This document shows positions 1 to 10,399 of a stretch of DNA of 64,000 bases, in pieces; the stretch's first letter is position 1; each line of letters opens with the position of its first letter. The DNA lies in assembly GCA_014529385.2 (NCBI GenBank), contig CM043957.1, forward strand, positions 71,383,003 through 71,447,002, written 5' to 3'. This stretch comes from Adiantum capillus-veneris (lineage: Eukaryota > Streptophyta > Polypodiopsida > Polypodiales > Pteridaceae). Position numbers and translations under genes: made by a program. The notes below the pieces were generated by a model. The model worked only from the letters and a program-made list of their open reading frames with translations, was not told the DNA's origin and made no database searches.

Positions 1-22
1 ATCCCAATGAACCCCAAATTTG

Positions 23-680
23 ATGATGGAGTACCTCACTATCCAATCTTGGAACGTAAAGGGGTTGAAAACCCGTAAGAAGAGTACCCTATTCTGGGAA
101 GAAATAAAAAAGGAGAGGACAGTCAACTTTTGGGCCATCCAGAACACCACCTAGATGCCCATAACAAGAGAAAACAAGTGCTAGGAAAGAAACTGGTATT
201 ATGGAGAAGGAAATAACCGCTTCAGTGGAGTCTTCAGCATTGTAGACAGGGAATTGGAGCCGAAGTTGGTTCTTAACCACCCATCCGGCAGAATCCTGGG
301 GATTAGAATCAGATGGGAAGGGCATCCCCTCACCATTGGGAATGTGTACGGCCCTTGCAATGCAAAAGATAGAGCTAAACTATGGATGCATCTCAGAGAT
401 ACCCCTATTGAAGGGGAGTGGTTGTTGGTTGGAGACTTTAATATGGTAGAAAAGAGCAGGGATAGATCATGATCCTTTAATGTGTTGGTTGGCTCAGAAA
501 GGTCTAAATGGAAAAGTTTGTGCAAAAAGTGGGAAATGATCTACTTTATGGGAAGTTGGCCCATGGAACAACACGCTTGGGTTCACCTACACAAGCCTCC
601 AGTACGCCCGCACTACCTCCAGACTGGATAGATGCTATTGCTCGCACCAAGATGACTGGATACCGACATTGATGGAAATG
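23..680 (+). pseudogene. LINE-A ORF2, endonuclease (EEP/APE) part, broken
   Basis: N-terminal part of an L1-type non-LTR retrotransposon ORF2, the endonuclease that nicks target DNA. Two tandem ATGs at 23 and 26 open a frame with the IQSWNVKGLK block typical of the endonuclease start; a TAG at 152-154 falls where the family normally has its QET motif. A second open stretch (about 206-472) reads IGNVYGP and LLVGDFNMV, the later conserved endonuclease blocks, then ends at a TGA. A third frame (about 570-660) carries a FTYTSLQ-like block followed by SRLDR, the end of the domain. At least two frameshifts and two stops separate the pieces, so the gene is dead. ORF1 would lie upstream of the window. 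Domain identity is clear; exact joins are not. Confidence 0.85.
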
Positions 681-2510
681 AAGGTAGTCCCACTAACAAT
701 CCTCTTGGATCACATTCCTTTGCACATACATTTTAAGAAGAATAAAGAGGAGGAGCAGGCCCCAAGAGGTGAGAAAAAACTGTTGCTAACAGGGGCACAC
801 CTATTCAAAGACCCTCTTTTCAGGAATATAACCAAGAAAGCACTGGGTAAGCTAAAAAAAGATGTCAACCTCAACAAACATAATGCGTGGGACCTCTTTG
901 CTCGGAGCATCCAGAAAGCAATCAAAACCTCGGGCCCCCGAATCAGGAAAGCTAGGGAGGATCACCTTTTGCATCTTACAGCGGAGGTACAATTGCTTAC
1001 CTCTATAAAATCCAATGGGCATGCTACTGAGATCGAACACAAACGATGGCTTGAAGCCAAATTGAACCTTGCTAATGAGCAGTTAGAAGATATAAAAAAG
1101 GCTAGACTTCTCGACTTTTCTGCAACCGGAAGCCTCCAATCAACCTCAGTTTTTTAGGGCTCTAAAAAATCAAGAAGAGCTTGATGATGAGAAAGGGACA
1201 ACAGTTCATAACTAGGATGAAATGGCTGGTATGATGTTGAGCTATCTCAGTCAAATCATTGGATGGCTGGAGACCTAGTCCCAAGAGGTGGAAGAAGCCA
1301 GAGGGACCTTACTTCAGAGTGTCAAGAAGGAAATTCCCCACTCAGAAGCTAATAACTTGGAATGGGCATTTTCTAAAGATGAATGTTCACTAGCATTGTA
1401 AGCCCTTGGCAAGGAAAAGTCCCCTAGTTGGGATGGGATGACGGTGGAATTCTATAGAGAATTTTAGGATGATCTCAAGGCCCCAATCACAAGTTTGGCC
1501 AATAAAGCCATGGTCGAAGGGTCGTTGGAGAAAAGTGTGAAGAGAGGGCTTATCATACCCATCCCAAAACAGATATGTTGTTCTAAACTGAAACATTGGC
1601 ACCCTATAAAGATGATGTCAGTGGCCTACAAAATTGTAGCTAAAGCAGTGGCCCTCAGACTAGCCCCCTTACTAACCAAGATCATCTCCCCCCATCAACA
1701 TGGTTTCATAAAAGGAAGGTCCATTTACGATAACATTTTGGCAGCAATGGTGGGCATAGAATACACAATTGTCACAAAGCAGGAGTGCATTCTACTGCAG
1801 TTGGACGTGGACAAGGCCTATGACAGAATAACATGGACATATATAGAAGCCGTCATGGAAGCTTGCTTTGGGCCGCACCTCTGTTTGGCTTTTTGGTGTA
1901 ATGGGGGCTGGAAGCCAGTCAGAGCTCCTATTCAACGATAAAATTGTGGGCTCTTTTGAGGTCAAAAGGTCTATTAAACAGGGATGCCCTCTGGCCCCCC
2001 TACTTTTCGCCATAGGATCACATCCTCTAATCACGACGCTCGAAGCTAGTGCTGAATGAGGGGAGGTGCAAGGCCTTGTTTTACATGAAATAGCCAACTC
2101 CTGGCAAAACTTTTTGTAGACAATTCTCTCCTCTTCTTGAAGGCGTGCCCCTAGGTCATTAGAAAAGCTCTGGAGATTGTACAAATGTTCCCAGTAGCTT
2201 CGGGGTCCCAGTGTAATATAGAGAAGTCAAGGATGATTTCCCTATCGAAAAATGACTCATTTGACCCTTCTATCTGGTCAGGGGAGATTGTCACAAAAGG
2301 GAATATCTTTAGACATCTGGGAGCCCCCTTGGGGGTGGATGTAACTCACAAGCAAAGATTTGAGTGGGTGCTTGAAAAAATCAAAACAAAAATGAATAGG
2401 TGGGAGTATGCTCTTATCCCATTCCCAAGTCGGATAAAAGTGATGAATGCCTTTATGATTCCTTATATTGCCTTCACCCCGCTTCTCAAGATGGCTAAGT
2501 GTCACTAGAA
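669..2510 (+). pseudogene. LINE-A ORF2, linker and reverse transcriptase
   Basis: Continues the same LINE. An open stretch of about 160 codons (669-1157), rich in Lys and Glu, is the linker usually found between endonuclease and RT. RT blocks follow in several frames: a FYREF-like block near 1450, WHPIKMMSVAYKIVAKAVALRL near 1600, HGFIKGRSIYDNI near 1700, LLQLDVDKAYDRI near 1795 (catalytic Asp kept), IKQGCPLAPLLFA near 1975, and HLGAPLGVD near 2320. The box that should read (Y/F)ADD near 2110 reads FVDN, so the second catalytic Asp is lost. Frameshifts or stops occur near 1157, 1400, 1465, 1900, 2055 and 2505. Confidence 0.88.
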
Positions 2511-3806
2511 AGAGTGCTTAAAACCAGTAAAAATATTTTTATGCAAAAATAACACGAAATCTTCCAGGCCATGGCAATGGGCCAGTTGGGAATCAGTTTC
2601 TCGGTCGGGGAATCAAGGAGGCCTCAGAATTCTCAAGCCTGTGGCCCATGCAGAAGCTTGCTGCACCAAATTTGTTGTTTCCTTGGCTAAACAGGATCAA
2701 GTTTGGGCTATCATGATCAAAGATATGATAGAAGCAACTAACATGGCTCGAAGGGTGGAAAGTGGAGAGGGGTGGAGGTTCATGACAAACTGTTAGCCCC
2801 GGCGTGGTCTACCTGAAGACTGGGGGCCAGCTCAGGAGAATTGGTAAGAAAATGCAATAGAGCAGCAGGAGTCTTAAAGTGGGGGGAAGAAGCCAGATAC
2901 TTCAAGAACTCCATCCTGCATTGGTCCACCTGGCTCTCCAAAGTTGTAGATCCTCCACAAACTCCCTATTGGATTGAGACAGCGAGGATGCTGAATAATA
3001 AGGGTCTGAACCAACTTGAGCACTTCTGGGAAAATGTCAACAAGAGTTGGAAAACCATTGACCTTATGGTTTCCCAGTACCAACTTAATAGCTTGGAGGT
3101 CTTGCTTGTCCACAAAGTGATGAAAGAGCTTGAAAATCTAGTGATGCCAATCTTTGATTCGGAGTTGGACTGGAATGCCTAGAAATGGCCCGAAATCAGT
3201 CTCTTGTGGAAACTCCATACTAAAATCATTTATCAGACAATGATCCAAAAGAAGAATTGGTCTAGCCCCCTTAAAAATCTATGGAAAAAGCAATGGCCGG
3301 AGGAGAGGTGGGAGCATGTAATGGAGAACATATGGAAGCCAAAGGTTCCGCAGTACATGAAGGTTTTCTTATGGAAGGTTATTTGGGGTGCTCTACCGAC
3401 GAGGGTGAAGATTTAGGAGCAAGGGATTGGGTCAGATCGATGCTTGGGGTGCAGGTTAGCTAGTGAAGATCTGGACCACCTATTCATGGACTGCCCAGCT
3501 ATAAAAGGCCTCGCAGGGAAAGTTTGCAAGTGGGTCCAAAGAACATGGAAAATTAGTTTTTTCAAGACTGACCTATGCCTTGGAGGTGAAAATTCAGGTA
3601 GTCCGGCACTCCTCGTCAGCACTCAGATCGTTAGATACTTCTTCTTTCATAATGTATGGCAGACAAGGAACCGCCGTGTTTTTGAAGGAGGATTTGAGGT
3701 GGCAAGCTTCGCAGAAATTATACAAGAAATCAAAGTGCTAATATGGGCACTCGGGTGCAAACATCACTCGGAGGATTGGTCTAGGACTGCTTGTGCCTTG
3801 TTGTAA
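2511..3806 (+). pseudogene. LINE-A ORF2, C-terminal region with zf-RVT-like end
   Basis: C-terminal third of the LINE ORF2. After the RT comes the WASWESVSR...GLRILKP block (about 2570-2645), then a 113-codon open stretch (2841-3182) and the plant zf-RVT region: PQYMKVFLWKVIWGALPTRV near 3345, the Cys pair of DRCLGC near 3438, and the DLDHLFMDCP block near 3470. The tail HNVWQTRNRRVFEGG (about 3650) is characteristic of plant L1 ends. In-frame stops break it near 2793, 3181 and 3414. The final stop is about 3804-3806. A related tail in LINE-B at 5.6-5.9 kb supports the reading. Confidence 0.85.
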
Positions 3807-4065
3807 GTAGATGGAATGCCTAGGATGGGAGCAAATCTTGGCCATCGGTAAACAAAAGATCTTAGAATGACAAGAGTATGGACCTTGTGTATCAAGGATG
3901 TGGAGGCGGGGTGGTAGGGGTGGCTACCCTGATAGCTGTTGTAATTATGATCCCTGGACATTGTCATGGCTTAACATGAGCATGACAAAACCTTGTAAAT
4001 TTTTGGGATGCTCAATATAATCCACTCACAATTGTGAGTTTTGCTATAATAATAAAAAAAGATGA
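3807..4065 (+). repeat. LINE-A 3' untranslated tail with terminal palindrome and A-rich end
   Basis: Non-coding 3' end of LINE-A. It contains a perfect 16-bp palindrome (ACTCACAATTGTGAGT, 4024-4039) followed within about 10 bp by an A-rich tail (aataataaaaaaagatgaaa, about 4049-4068). The same palindrome sits at the same place, next to a poly-A tail, in the minus-strand LINE-B fragment, so it is a conserved terminal hairpin rather than chance. Confidence 0.75.
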
Positions 4066-4459
4066 AAACAAGGTGAAGGGGCACTAAGGCCTGCTAAGTT
4101 AAGGGGGGATGAAAGAGAGCTAGTTTAAATAAGTGCCTACAATCATTTTTTTTGTGTTTTACTATAAAATTGTATTATATATTTTTAAAAAGTACTTTCT
4201 ATTGGCTAGCCTAAAATAAAATACAATAATTAAAAAATTCTTTTAAGATTCTCTTTGTCCTCATCGCCTAGCCCTCACCTCTTGCTCATGTCGCCAAAAC
4301 TTTCTCCATCTACGGGCTACCCTTCCCTACCTTTCAAAGTGTCCTTGCAAGCATGCAATTAAATCTTCCCTGCGAGCTTGCACCTAAGCTTCCCTCGCCA
4401 TGCATGGACTTGCACCTATATGGAGGAGTCTCCCCACGTCATCTCCACTATGCATGTGT

Positions 4460-4460
<1 letters not shown>
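4066..4460. other. AT-rich spacer, no gene seen
   Basis: AT-rich sequence followed by pyrimidine-rich sequence. No coding similarity, repeat pair or RNA gene recognised. Confidence 0.5.
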
Positions 4461-4527
<67 letters not shown>

Positions 4528-4652
4528 CTATTCATCTATGCATTATGAAGCATCCCTACCTCTGCTCCAAAACGAGAGAAAGAGAGGGGGGGGGGCGGGG
4601 AGATTCTATTCGTCTAGGCCTTATGCAGCATCCTTACCTCTGCTCTTCGATG

Positions 4653-4719
<67 letters not shown>
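4461..4719. repeat. Two long (AG)n tracts with a G-rich interruption
   Basis: (AG)n at 4461-4525 and 4655-4719, each about 65 bp and nearly pure. They are separated by related copies of a short unit (ATTCTATTCATCTATGCATT-like, then CATCCCTACCTCTGCTC-like), so tract plus flank has been duplicated. The arginine/glutamate-rich open frame across it is an artefact of the dinucleotide repeat. Confidence 0.9.
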
Positions 4720-4722
<3 letters not shown>

Positions 4723-4879
4723 CTAATTGGGAGGCATGGCCTCCATGTGGCTTGCCTCCCCTTCTCAGTCCTCTACCTCTAGATCTCCTCAATCATCTTC
4801 TCATCATGTCCACTGATGGGCCATTTTTTAATTTTCTTCTAGTCAGTATCCCCTACTCACAAATGGTTTCTAGATTATG

Positions 4880-5479
4880 AAGGGCCCCACTTAAATAATA
4901 AGGTAAAAGGTGCACATTGCACATCATCGTTTCGAAATAAAAAATAAATAAAAAGAACCATAAAAAAACAAAAGAATATCTTAATGCTTTCGTATTATAA
5001 GAAAAGAGAGATTTAATAAGCATAGAAAATAGTAAAACACTTTAGTGAATGATTTTTTTGAAATCCTTAAATGAAAGGACCCTTTATCAATACCTCCAAT
5101 AGTCTTTGGGAAAGTCTTTTTGCCTAAGTGGTGAGTTTTCTCCTTATATAGATGCAAACTAAAAATACTAGTAAAAAATTTTAAATTTGCAAGATGTTTG
5201 AACTATTTTCTAGTATATTTTATCAAGGTTTTTTCCCTTTACCATCCTTTGCAACCAGCTAATCTTGATTTTCAACCGGCTCAAGGCTAAGCTTAGACAC
5301 ACCGTTCTTGAACACTGAGGTCCTCACATCATGAAATCATACTCCTATATATATATTAATCTTTAATCTTTTTAAAAAAAAAGTCTTTTTAAGCATGCCA
5401 AAAAGATAAATTCAGCTCTGGAGAATAACTTTCTATTCACAAGACTTTTGAGGCCCTTAGGGATACTTGTCTTTTTTTT
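4880..5479. other. AT-rich spacer holding the first copy of a ~95-bp direct repeat
   Basis: No coding region recognised. Positions about 5231-5325 are the first copy of a diverged direct repeat whose second copy is at about 6766-6860. Shared core words are TTTTCAAC, GCTCAAGGC, AGACACAC and GAACACTGA. Confidence 0.5.
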
Positions 5480-5945
5480 TTCCATACTCACAATTGTGAG
5501 TTGAAATAATTTATATTAATCCGATAAGAATACATCAGCCCTCAAGCACAACATGTGCCTTTAGGAGTCTAGGGTTCCATCGGACTTGTATAAAGAGTAC
5601 CTACTAGATGTTTAACTCCTAACCTCTTGGGTGTTCTCAATAGCTCAAAGTATGCATCCATCCTTCATCTTTGTCCGCTACCTCTCTTCTTGCTCCTACA
5701 ATTTGAATGAGCTCAGTGCTTGATCGCACAATATCATCAAAGAGAGCTACCTCTAGTTTGCCCTCAAAGACTTGAAGGTTTTTGGAGTAGATTTTGACCT
5801 TCCATACTTGGTTCAGGTAGCAGATTTTGCTCATTTGAGTGCATATCATACCGCCCTCCCAAGATCATGTCATCCGTAAAAAAGGTGATCTTCCAAGTCC
5901 TTCTTACCCACTTGCACACTCTAGTGGCTAGACCCCATGATAATG
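5480..5945 (-). pseudogene. LINE-B, 5'-truncated 3' end of an L1-type element
   Basis: Minus-strand fragment of a LINE related to LINE-A. Reading leftward from about 5945 it encodes VCKWVRRTWKITFF, then a VFEGKLEVALFDDIV block equivalent to VFEGGFEVASFAEII of LINE-A, and ends near 5637. The 3' untranslated part carries the same ACTCACAATTGTGAGT palindrome (5486-5501) next to a poly-A tail (poly-T on + at 5472-5481). Everything 5' of the zf-RVT region is missing, the usual result of incomplete target-primed reverse transcription. One or two frame breaks are present. Confidence 0.75.
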
Positions 5946-7140
5946 GTCAAAATCTAAACATTACTACTTGTGTTTTGCCTTGAGGCTATCATGTATGCTA
6001 CATATGCACTCACCGAGTAAATATTTGTAGTCTACTTCTTTACATGAAGCTTGACTTGGCAAAAATTCTTCTATTGATCACTTGTGTGCCTTTGATTGTT
6101 TGACCTATTACTTTACTACTTGAGGAGTAGCATTGAAACTTGGAGGAGGAATAGGCTACGAAATGTATTTTCTTGTGCAGACGCAAAGGTTACATGTAGT
6201 ATGACCTACAATCAAGTTATATCTTGGCGAGTTGAGAGGTAGTTTTTGTGATAAATGTTGTGCAACATTTGTTAACATGTACAAAAGAGACAATATAAGC
6301 TTATAGAATTGTTTGTGATACGTGGTTGCCTTGAGAGTCTATCCCCACGAGGCACATATGCATCCTTTACAGGTTTTGAATGAGTCCATGGTTTGACATC
6401 TATACTCTAGGAAGGAGAGGGCATCCACATGTCACAATATGGTTCATTTCAAATAAAGCCTTAAAATTTTTTTGGTTTGAAATACAAAAGTGAAGGGGAA
6501 GTGGTAAGTACTAATAATGTGATGGTAGAAAATGAAAAGACATAGTTTTGACTTTTCAATTATGTCAAAGAGTCAAAAAGCTTAGTACTTCATCTATATC
6601 TATATTATTTAGAGACCTTGGTAAGCTCATGGAGCCAATGTTTGTGCAAAGTCAAGTTTACAAACATACAAAATTTTCATTGGGGTAGATTCAAAGAGGA
6701 AATTTTCCAAAATAATGGTATCTTTTACAATGCACCTCTATTTTCTTAAATTTTCCAAGGGGATTTTTTTCTTTTCCCTCTCCTTTCAATCAATTGTTTT
6801 GAGTTTTCAACTTGCTCAAGGCGAATCTAAGACACACTTTTCTCGAACACTGACTCCAACCTTCAAATTTGAAGGGTGACTACTTCTATTTTTGTAAAGG
6901 GTTGCTCTACTTTGCATTTTGAAGGCCATAAAGAACGCCAATCACTACATGGCATGTGCATGCTCAAATGGGATCAAGGGTGGAGGTGACGGATCATGAC
7001 ATGCATGCATTGTAGACCATGCAATCGACACACGAATCTCGCACTTGGCACCTCCATGTATAATTAATTTTCCTTCTAGTTTCGAGAATGTGCACATTGT
7101 ACATTGTAGCTTTGTGCAAAGGGACATAGTTGAATGGTCT
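5946..7140. other. Spacer, no gene; second copy of the direct repeat
   Basis: No convincing coding region. The second copy of the ~95-bp direct repeat lies at about 6766-6860. A short stretch near 5965-6010 resembles the copia integrase words EAIM-ATY, too short to call. The rest is AT-rich with no recognised structure. Confidence 0.4.
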
Positions 7141-7157
7141 TGGAGTTGAATTGGCAT

Positions 7158-7213
<56 letters not shown>
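7158..7213. repeat. (TG)n(AG)n compound microsatellite 1
   Basis: (TG)n passing directly into (AG)n. First of several tracts with the same TG-then-AG order on the + strand up to 8.75 kb. Confidence 0.95.
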
Positions 7214-7214
<1 letters not shown>

Positions 7215-7548
7215 CTTGAATAGGACCTACCAAAAACTAAATTTTTAATCGAGAAAATCTTTTTTTAAAAGTGCACAATAAAAATCTTTTGAATTTTAAG
7301 TTGAAATTTAAATGATTGAGGATATTTACACAAATTTACAAAATTTTGTCGATTTTCTTCAAGGCAAGCTCAAAATCTAGCAAAAAATGTACAATTTTAG
7401 CCCCAAAATGGAAGAGCATAATAGAGATAGAAAGATTGAATGCCAAATATATCCACTATCACTCTCTCATCACCTCAAGGATAGGCTATGCCAAGAAAGG
7501 ATGGGCACACCTATTGAAATCTGTTACAACCTCCCATAGGGCACAAAT

Positions 7549-7550
7549 GT

Positions 7551-7611
<61 letters not shown>
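7549..7611. repeat. (TG)n(AG)n compound microsatellite 2
   Basis: About 25 bp of (TG)n, then about 36 bp of (AG)n. A second, AG-only tract follows at 7754-7813 and abuts SINE-like copy 1. Confidence 0.95.
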
Positions 7612-7613
<2 letters not shown>

Positions 7614-7752
7614 GCCCTGGAGGCATCCATGTATCATTTAAAGTGTGACTCTACTTTTCCTATTGAAGGCCATAAAGAAAATCTAGCCCTCAAATTTGAT
7701 GGGTGACTCTACTTTGATATTCATCTTAAACGCTTCTATGCATCATGTAATG

Positions 7753-7753
<1 letters not shown>

Positions 7754-7813
<60 letters not shown>
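7754..7813. repeat. (GA)n microsatellite abutting SINE-like copy 1
   Basis: About 60 bp of pure (GA)n. Read on the - strand it is the (TC)n tail that directly follows the SINE-like body at 7814-7925. Confidence 0.9.
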
Positions 7814-7815
<2 letters not shown>

Positions 7816-7925
7816 TTTAATGCCAAAGGAACACATCAAGAGACCTTAATTTCTTGAACTTAGGAGATGGTACTTAAGAGGGAATTGTGATAACCAATCG
7901 TTTCCTCTACTTATTATCTAAGAGA
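7814..7925 (-). mobile_element. tRNA-derived SINE-like element, copy 1
   Basis: On the minus strand this reads an A-box-like GATTGGTTATCAC, about 30 nt of spacer, then a B-box-like AAGTTCAAGA, followed by a body (CTCTTGATGTGTTCC...) and a (TC)n tail. The same order and wording recur in copy 2. The A box is degraded here. Assignment to a tRNA-derived SINE rests on the A/B-box-like pair and on repetition; no full tRNA fold was established. Confidence 0.45.
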
Positions 7926-7967
7926 GATCCCAAACAACTAGCCAACAAGTCTAGAATGCAAAACTTT

Positions 7968-8000
7968 GTGTGTATGTATGTGTGTGTGTGTGAATGTGCA

Positions 8001-8056
<56 letters not shown>
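7968..8056. repeat. (TG)n(AG)n compound microsatellite 3
   Basis: Interrupted (TG)n then (AG)n. The flank just right of it (about 8097-8165) is a diverged match to the flank at about 8872-8935; both share GTGATTA, ACTTGTGC and a (CA)n run. The repeated unit is therefore larger than the microsatellite. Confidence 0.9.
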
Positions 8057-8060
<4 letters not shown>

Positions 8061-8273
8061 CAAGAGAAATAGGGACAAATAGATAGAGAGAAAATTTTCA
8101 TCTTTGTGGAGTGATTATAAGGACTACAATCCACTCTCATGACTTGTGCATTCACACACACACGCACACACACACACACACAAATTTACGTCTCTCTATG
8201 AGCCTACATTTGTCCATAGGGAGATAAAGATTGATGGAGGGAGATAGAAAAGGTAACCAACAACTTGAACGCC

Positions 8274-8293
8274 TATGTGTGTGTGTGTGTGTG

Positions 8294-8342
<49 letters not shown>

Positions 8343-8398
8343 CAACGCACCAAAAAAAAGAATTCCAAAAAACTTCGATTTGGCCAAGACTTGAAATT

Positions 8399-8447
<49 letters not shown>
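8274..8447. repeat. (TG)n(AG)n tract plus second (AG)n tract
   Basis: (TG)n(AG)n at 8274-8339, a 60-bp unique spacer, then (AG)n at 8400-8447 abutting SINE-like copy 2. Confidence 0.95.
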
Positions 8448-8451
<4 letters not shown>

Positions 8452-8625
8452 TTTTGATGTCATAGAAACACATCAAGAGATCTCAAAGCTCTATTTGACA
8501 AGTCTTGAACTTAAGACCTGGTATTTAAGAGAGAACTGTAATAACCAATCTGCCACACTCAAAGGTTACTATAGTTTCCTTTTCTTATTCACTAAGAGAG
8601 ATCCCAAAGATCTACCCAAAAACTA
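8448..8625 (-). mobile_element. tRNA-derived SINE-like element, copy 2 (best preserved)
   Basis: On the minus strand the sequence TGGCAGATTGG fits the RNA polymerase III A box, and about 35 nt later GGTCTTAAGTTCAAGAC fits a B box. A body of about 60 nt and a (TC)n tail follow. This spacing is what tRNA-derived SINEs show. Copies 1 and 3 repeat the same layout, each ending in a TC (then AC) dinucleotide tract. No target-site duplication could be recognised by eye. Confidence 0.5.
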
Positions 8626-8639
8626 TTAAACTTAAAACT

Positions 8640-8673
8640 GTGTGTGTGTGTGTGCATGCGTGCATGCATGCGT

Positions 8674-8749
<76 letters not shown>
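8640..8749. repeat. (TG)n(AG)n compound microsatellite 4
   Basis: (TG)n with CATGCGTGCATGCATGCG interruptions, then about 50 bp of (AG)n, abutting SINE-like copy 3. Confidence 0.95.
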
Positions 8750-8751
<2 letters not shown>

Positions 8752-8885
8752 AGGGGAGAAGAAAAGAATTTTTATTGTCATAAGAGCAATCCAAACATAT
8801 ATCAAAGGTCTACTCTACGAGTCTTGATCTCAAGATCTAATAAGAAGGAGAGTGGGAATGCAATCTTCTTGAAGTGATTACAAAG
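8750..8885 (-). mobile_element. tRNA-derived SINE-like element, copy 3
   Basis: Minus strand reads AAGAAGATTGCA (weak A box), then GATCTTGAGATCAAGACT (B-box-like), then a body ending in a CTTTTCTTCTCC stretch and (TC)n(AC)n. It follows the layout of copy 2 but is more diverged. Confidence 0.4.
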
Positions 8886-8989
8886 AATAAAGTACACCCT
8901 CCTCACTTGTGCGCATGCGCATGCGCACACACACACCCCTAAAAATATATGTATGTGTGTGACCCAATGGCCATGCTTTCTTAACCGCA

Positions 8990-10081
8990 GCAACGTGTGG
9001 GTCACACACTAGCATTACTAAGGTAGATATAGATGAAGCATTGAAAGAAGAGAAAGCCATTGAATGAAGAGAAAGCCAAACATGAGGCATTTAGGTCAAT
9101 GCTTTTTTTTAAAACCATAAAGGGGGGGCGCTTGTGAATTAAATTAGAGGGGCAAAATTACATGATAGGCTCGGATACAAAATAGTGCATATCCACACGA
9201 ACCCTGATTACCATGCTAACATCAAATACAGACCGCCACCTAGTTACAAGGCTGACTTCATATACATCATATTGTTCAGTATCCAAGGAGAACTTTTTGG
9301 ATGTGTTGGAGCAGCCTGATCCCATTGTAACTATTGCAACTTTGCATGATAGAAAATCTATTGCAACTTTAACTAGTTACGGTTGTTATGGTTCTCAACA
9401 TCCTTTTTATATGTCAAGTTAATTCTACATACTTGGCTTATTTCCATTTCTTTTAGACAAAATCCACATAGATTCTATGCGCAATCCCAAAGGAAAAAAA
9501 GCAGAAGCAACTTCAGGTATCACCATCAATCCCCTTCGCTCACTCTATGGCACTCTTGTCCTCTCCCTTCATTTGTAGATTGACGCACGCGATACTTTGC
9601 CCTGGTCTTTCCTCCCCTGGAGACTCATGAATCCTTTGCAACGGTATCAAAGACACCTCCACCCCTGACAAAGCACCCCTCGCACTCTCCCTGTTTCTCC
9701 CCTTCAAGAACGCCAATACCCGAGAGCTACGTCTAACTCATTCAACGGGCGTTGCATCTCCAAGAGAAGCACGCTGAGGTGAAGCAGCCTCTCTTTTGCT
9801 GTTGCACTCCTGCACGTGCATGCGTGCATACACGCACATGAACACAAAGTTATCTCCTCATAGAAAGCCCGTTTTCATTCTCCTGCCCTACGTCCCACGC
9901 GTCTCCTCCTCCTCGTAACCCTGTCTTTTAGTCAGCATGAAATGCGTTGCAGTTCCTCTGCCTCGTTGGCACATCACATCACCGCCCTTGCCCTTTGCAT
10001 TTAGCTCTTGGGTGCCACTTAGCAACTACGAATCCCAAAGGAACAATAGGAAAAAAATCTATGTGTGTCCTTGCGATGCAT

Positions 10082-10085
<4 letters not shown>
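8990..10085. other. Spacer, no gene recognised
   Basis: Becomes more GC-rich after 9.5 kb. Short open frames exist but none shows a recognisable domain or motif. Confidence 0.4.
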
Positions 10086-10145
<60 letters not shown>

Positions 10146-10226
10146 TCTCTCTCCACATGTGCCATACCCCCCCCCCCGGCGGGGACTTTTTACCCTCAAA
10201 AGGCATTCGGCATCTCCTCAAATCCT

Positions 10227-10299
<73 letters not shown>

Positions 10300-10310
10300 C
10301 ATGCCATACC
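10086..10310. repeat. Duplicated (CT)n tract plus flank
   Basis: (CT)n at 10086-10153 and 10230-10298. Each is followed by CCACATG(TG)CCATACC, so a unit of about 145 bp containing the tract has been duplicated in tandem. A C-run interrupted by GGCGGGG lies just after the first copy. Confidence 0.85.
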
Positions 10311-10399
10311 TTTCGTCAAAGAACTCTATATCACTCATCTCCATGCCTGGGTCTTAAGAGGATCAATCCGTTGTGTCTTGCTAGAGCATGGCCGTTCTA

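Noticed and set aside
4353-4880. Open frame of 175 codons with Arg-Glu runs
   Set aside because: It is produced by two (AG)n tracts; the flanking residues show no domain.
5955-6060. Possible copia integrase fragment (EAIM-ATY-like words)
   Set aside because: Too short and without a second supporting motif.
8152-8877. Overlapping Ser-Leu and Arg-Glu open frames on both strands
   Set aside because: All are readings of (AG)n/(TG)n microsatellites.
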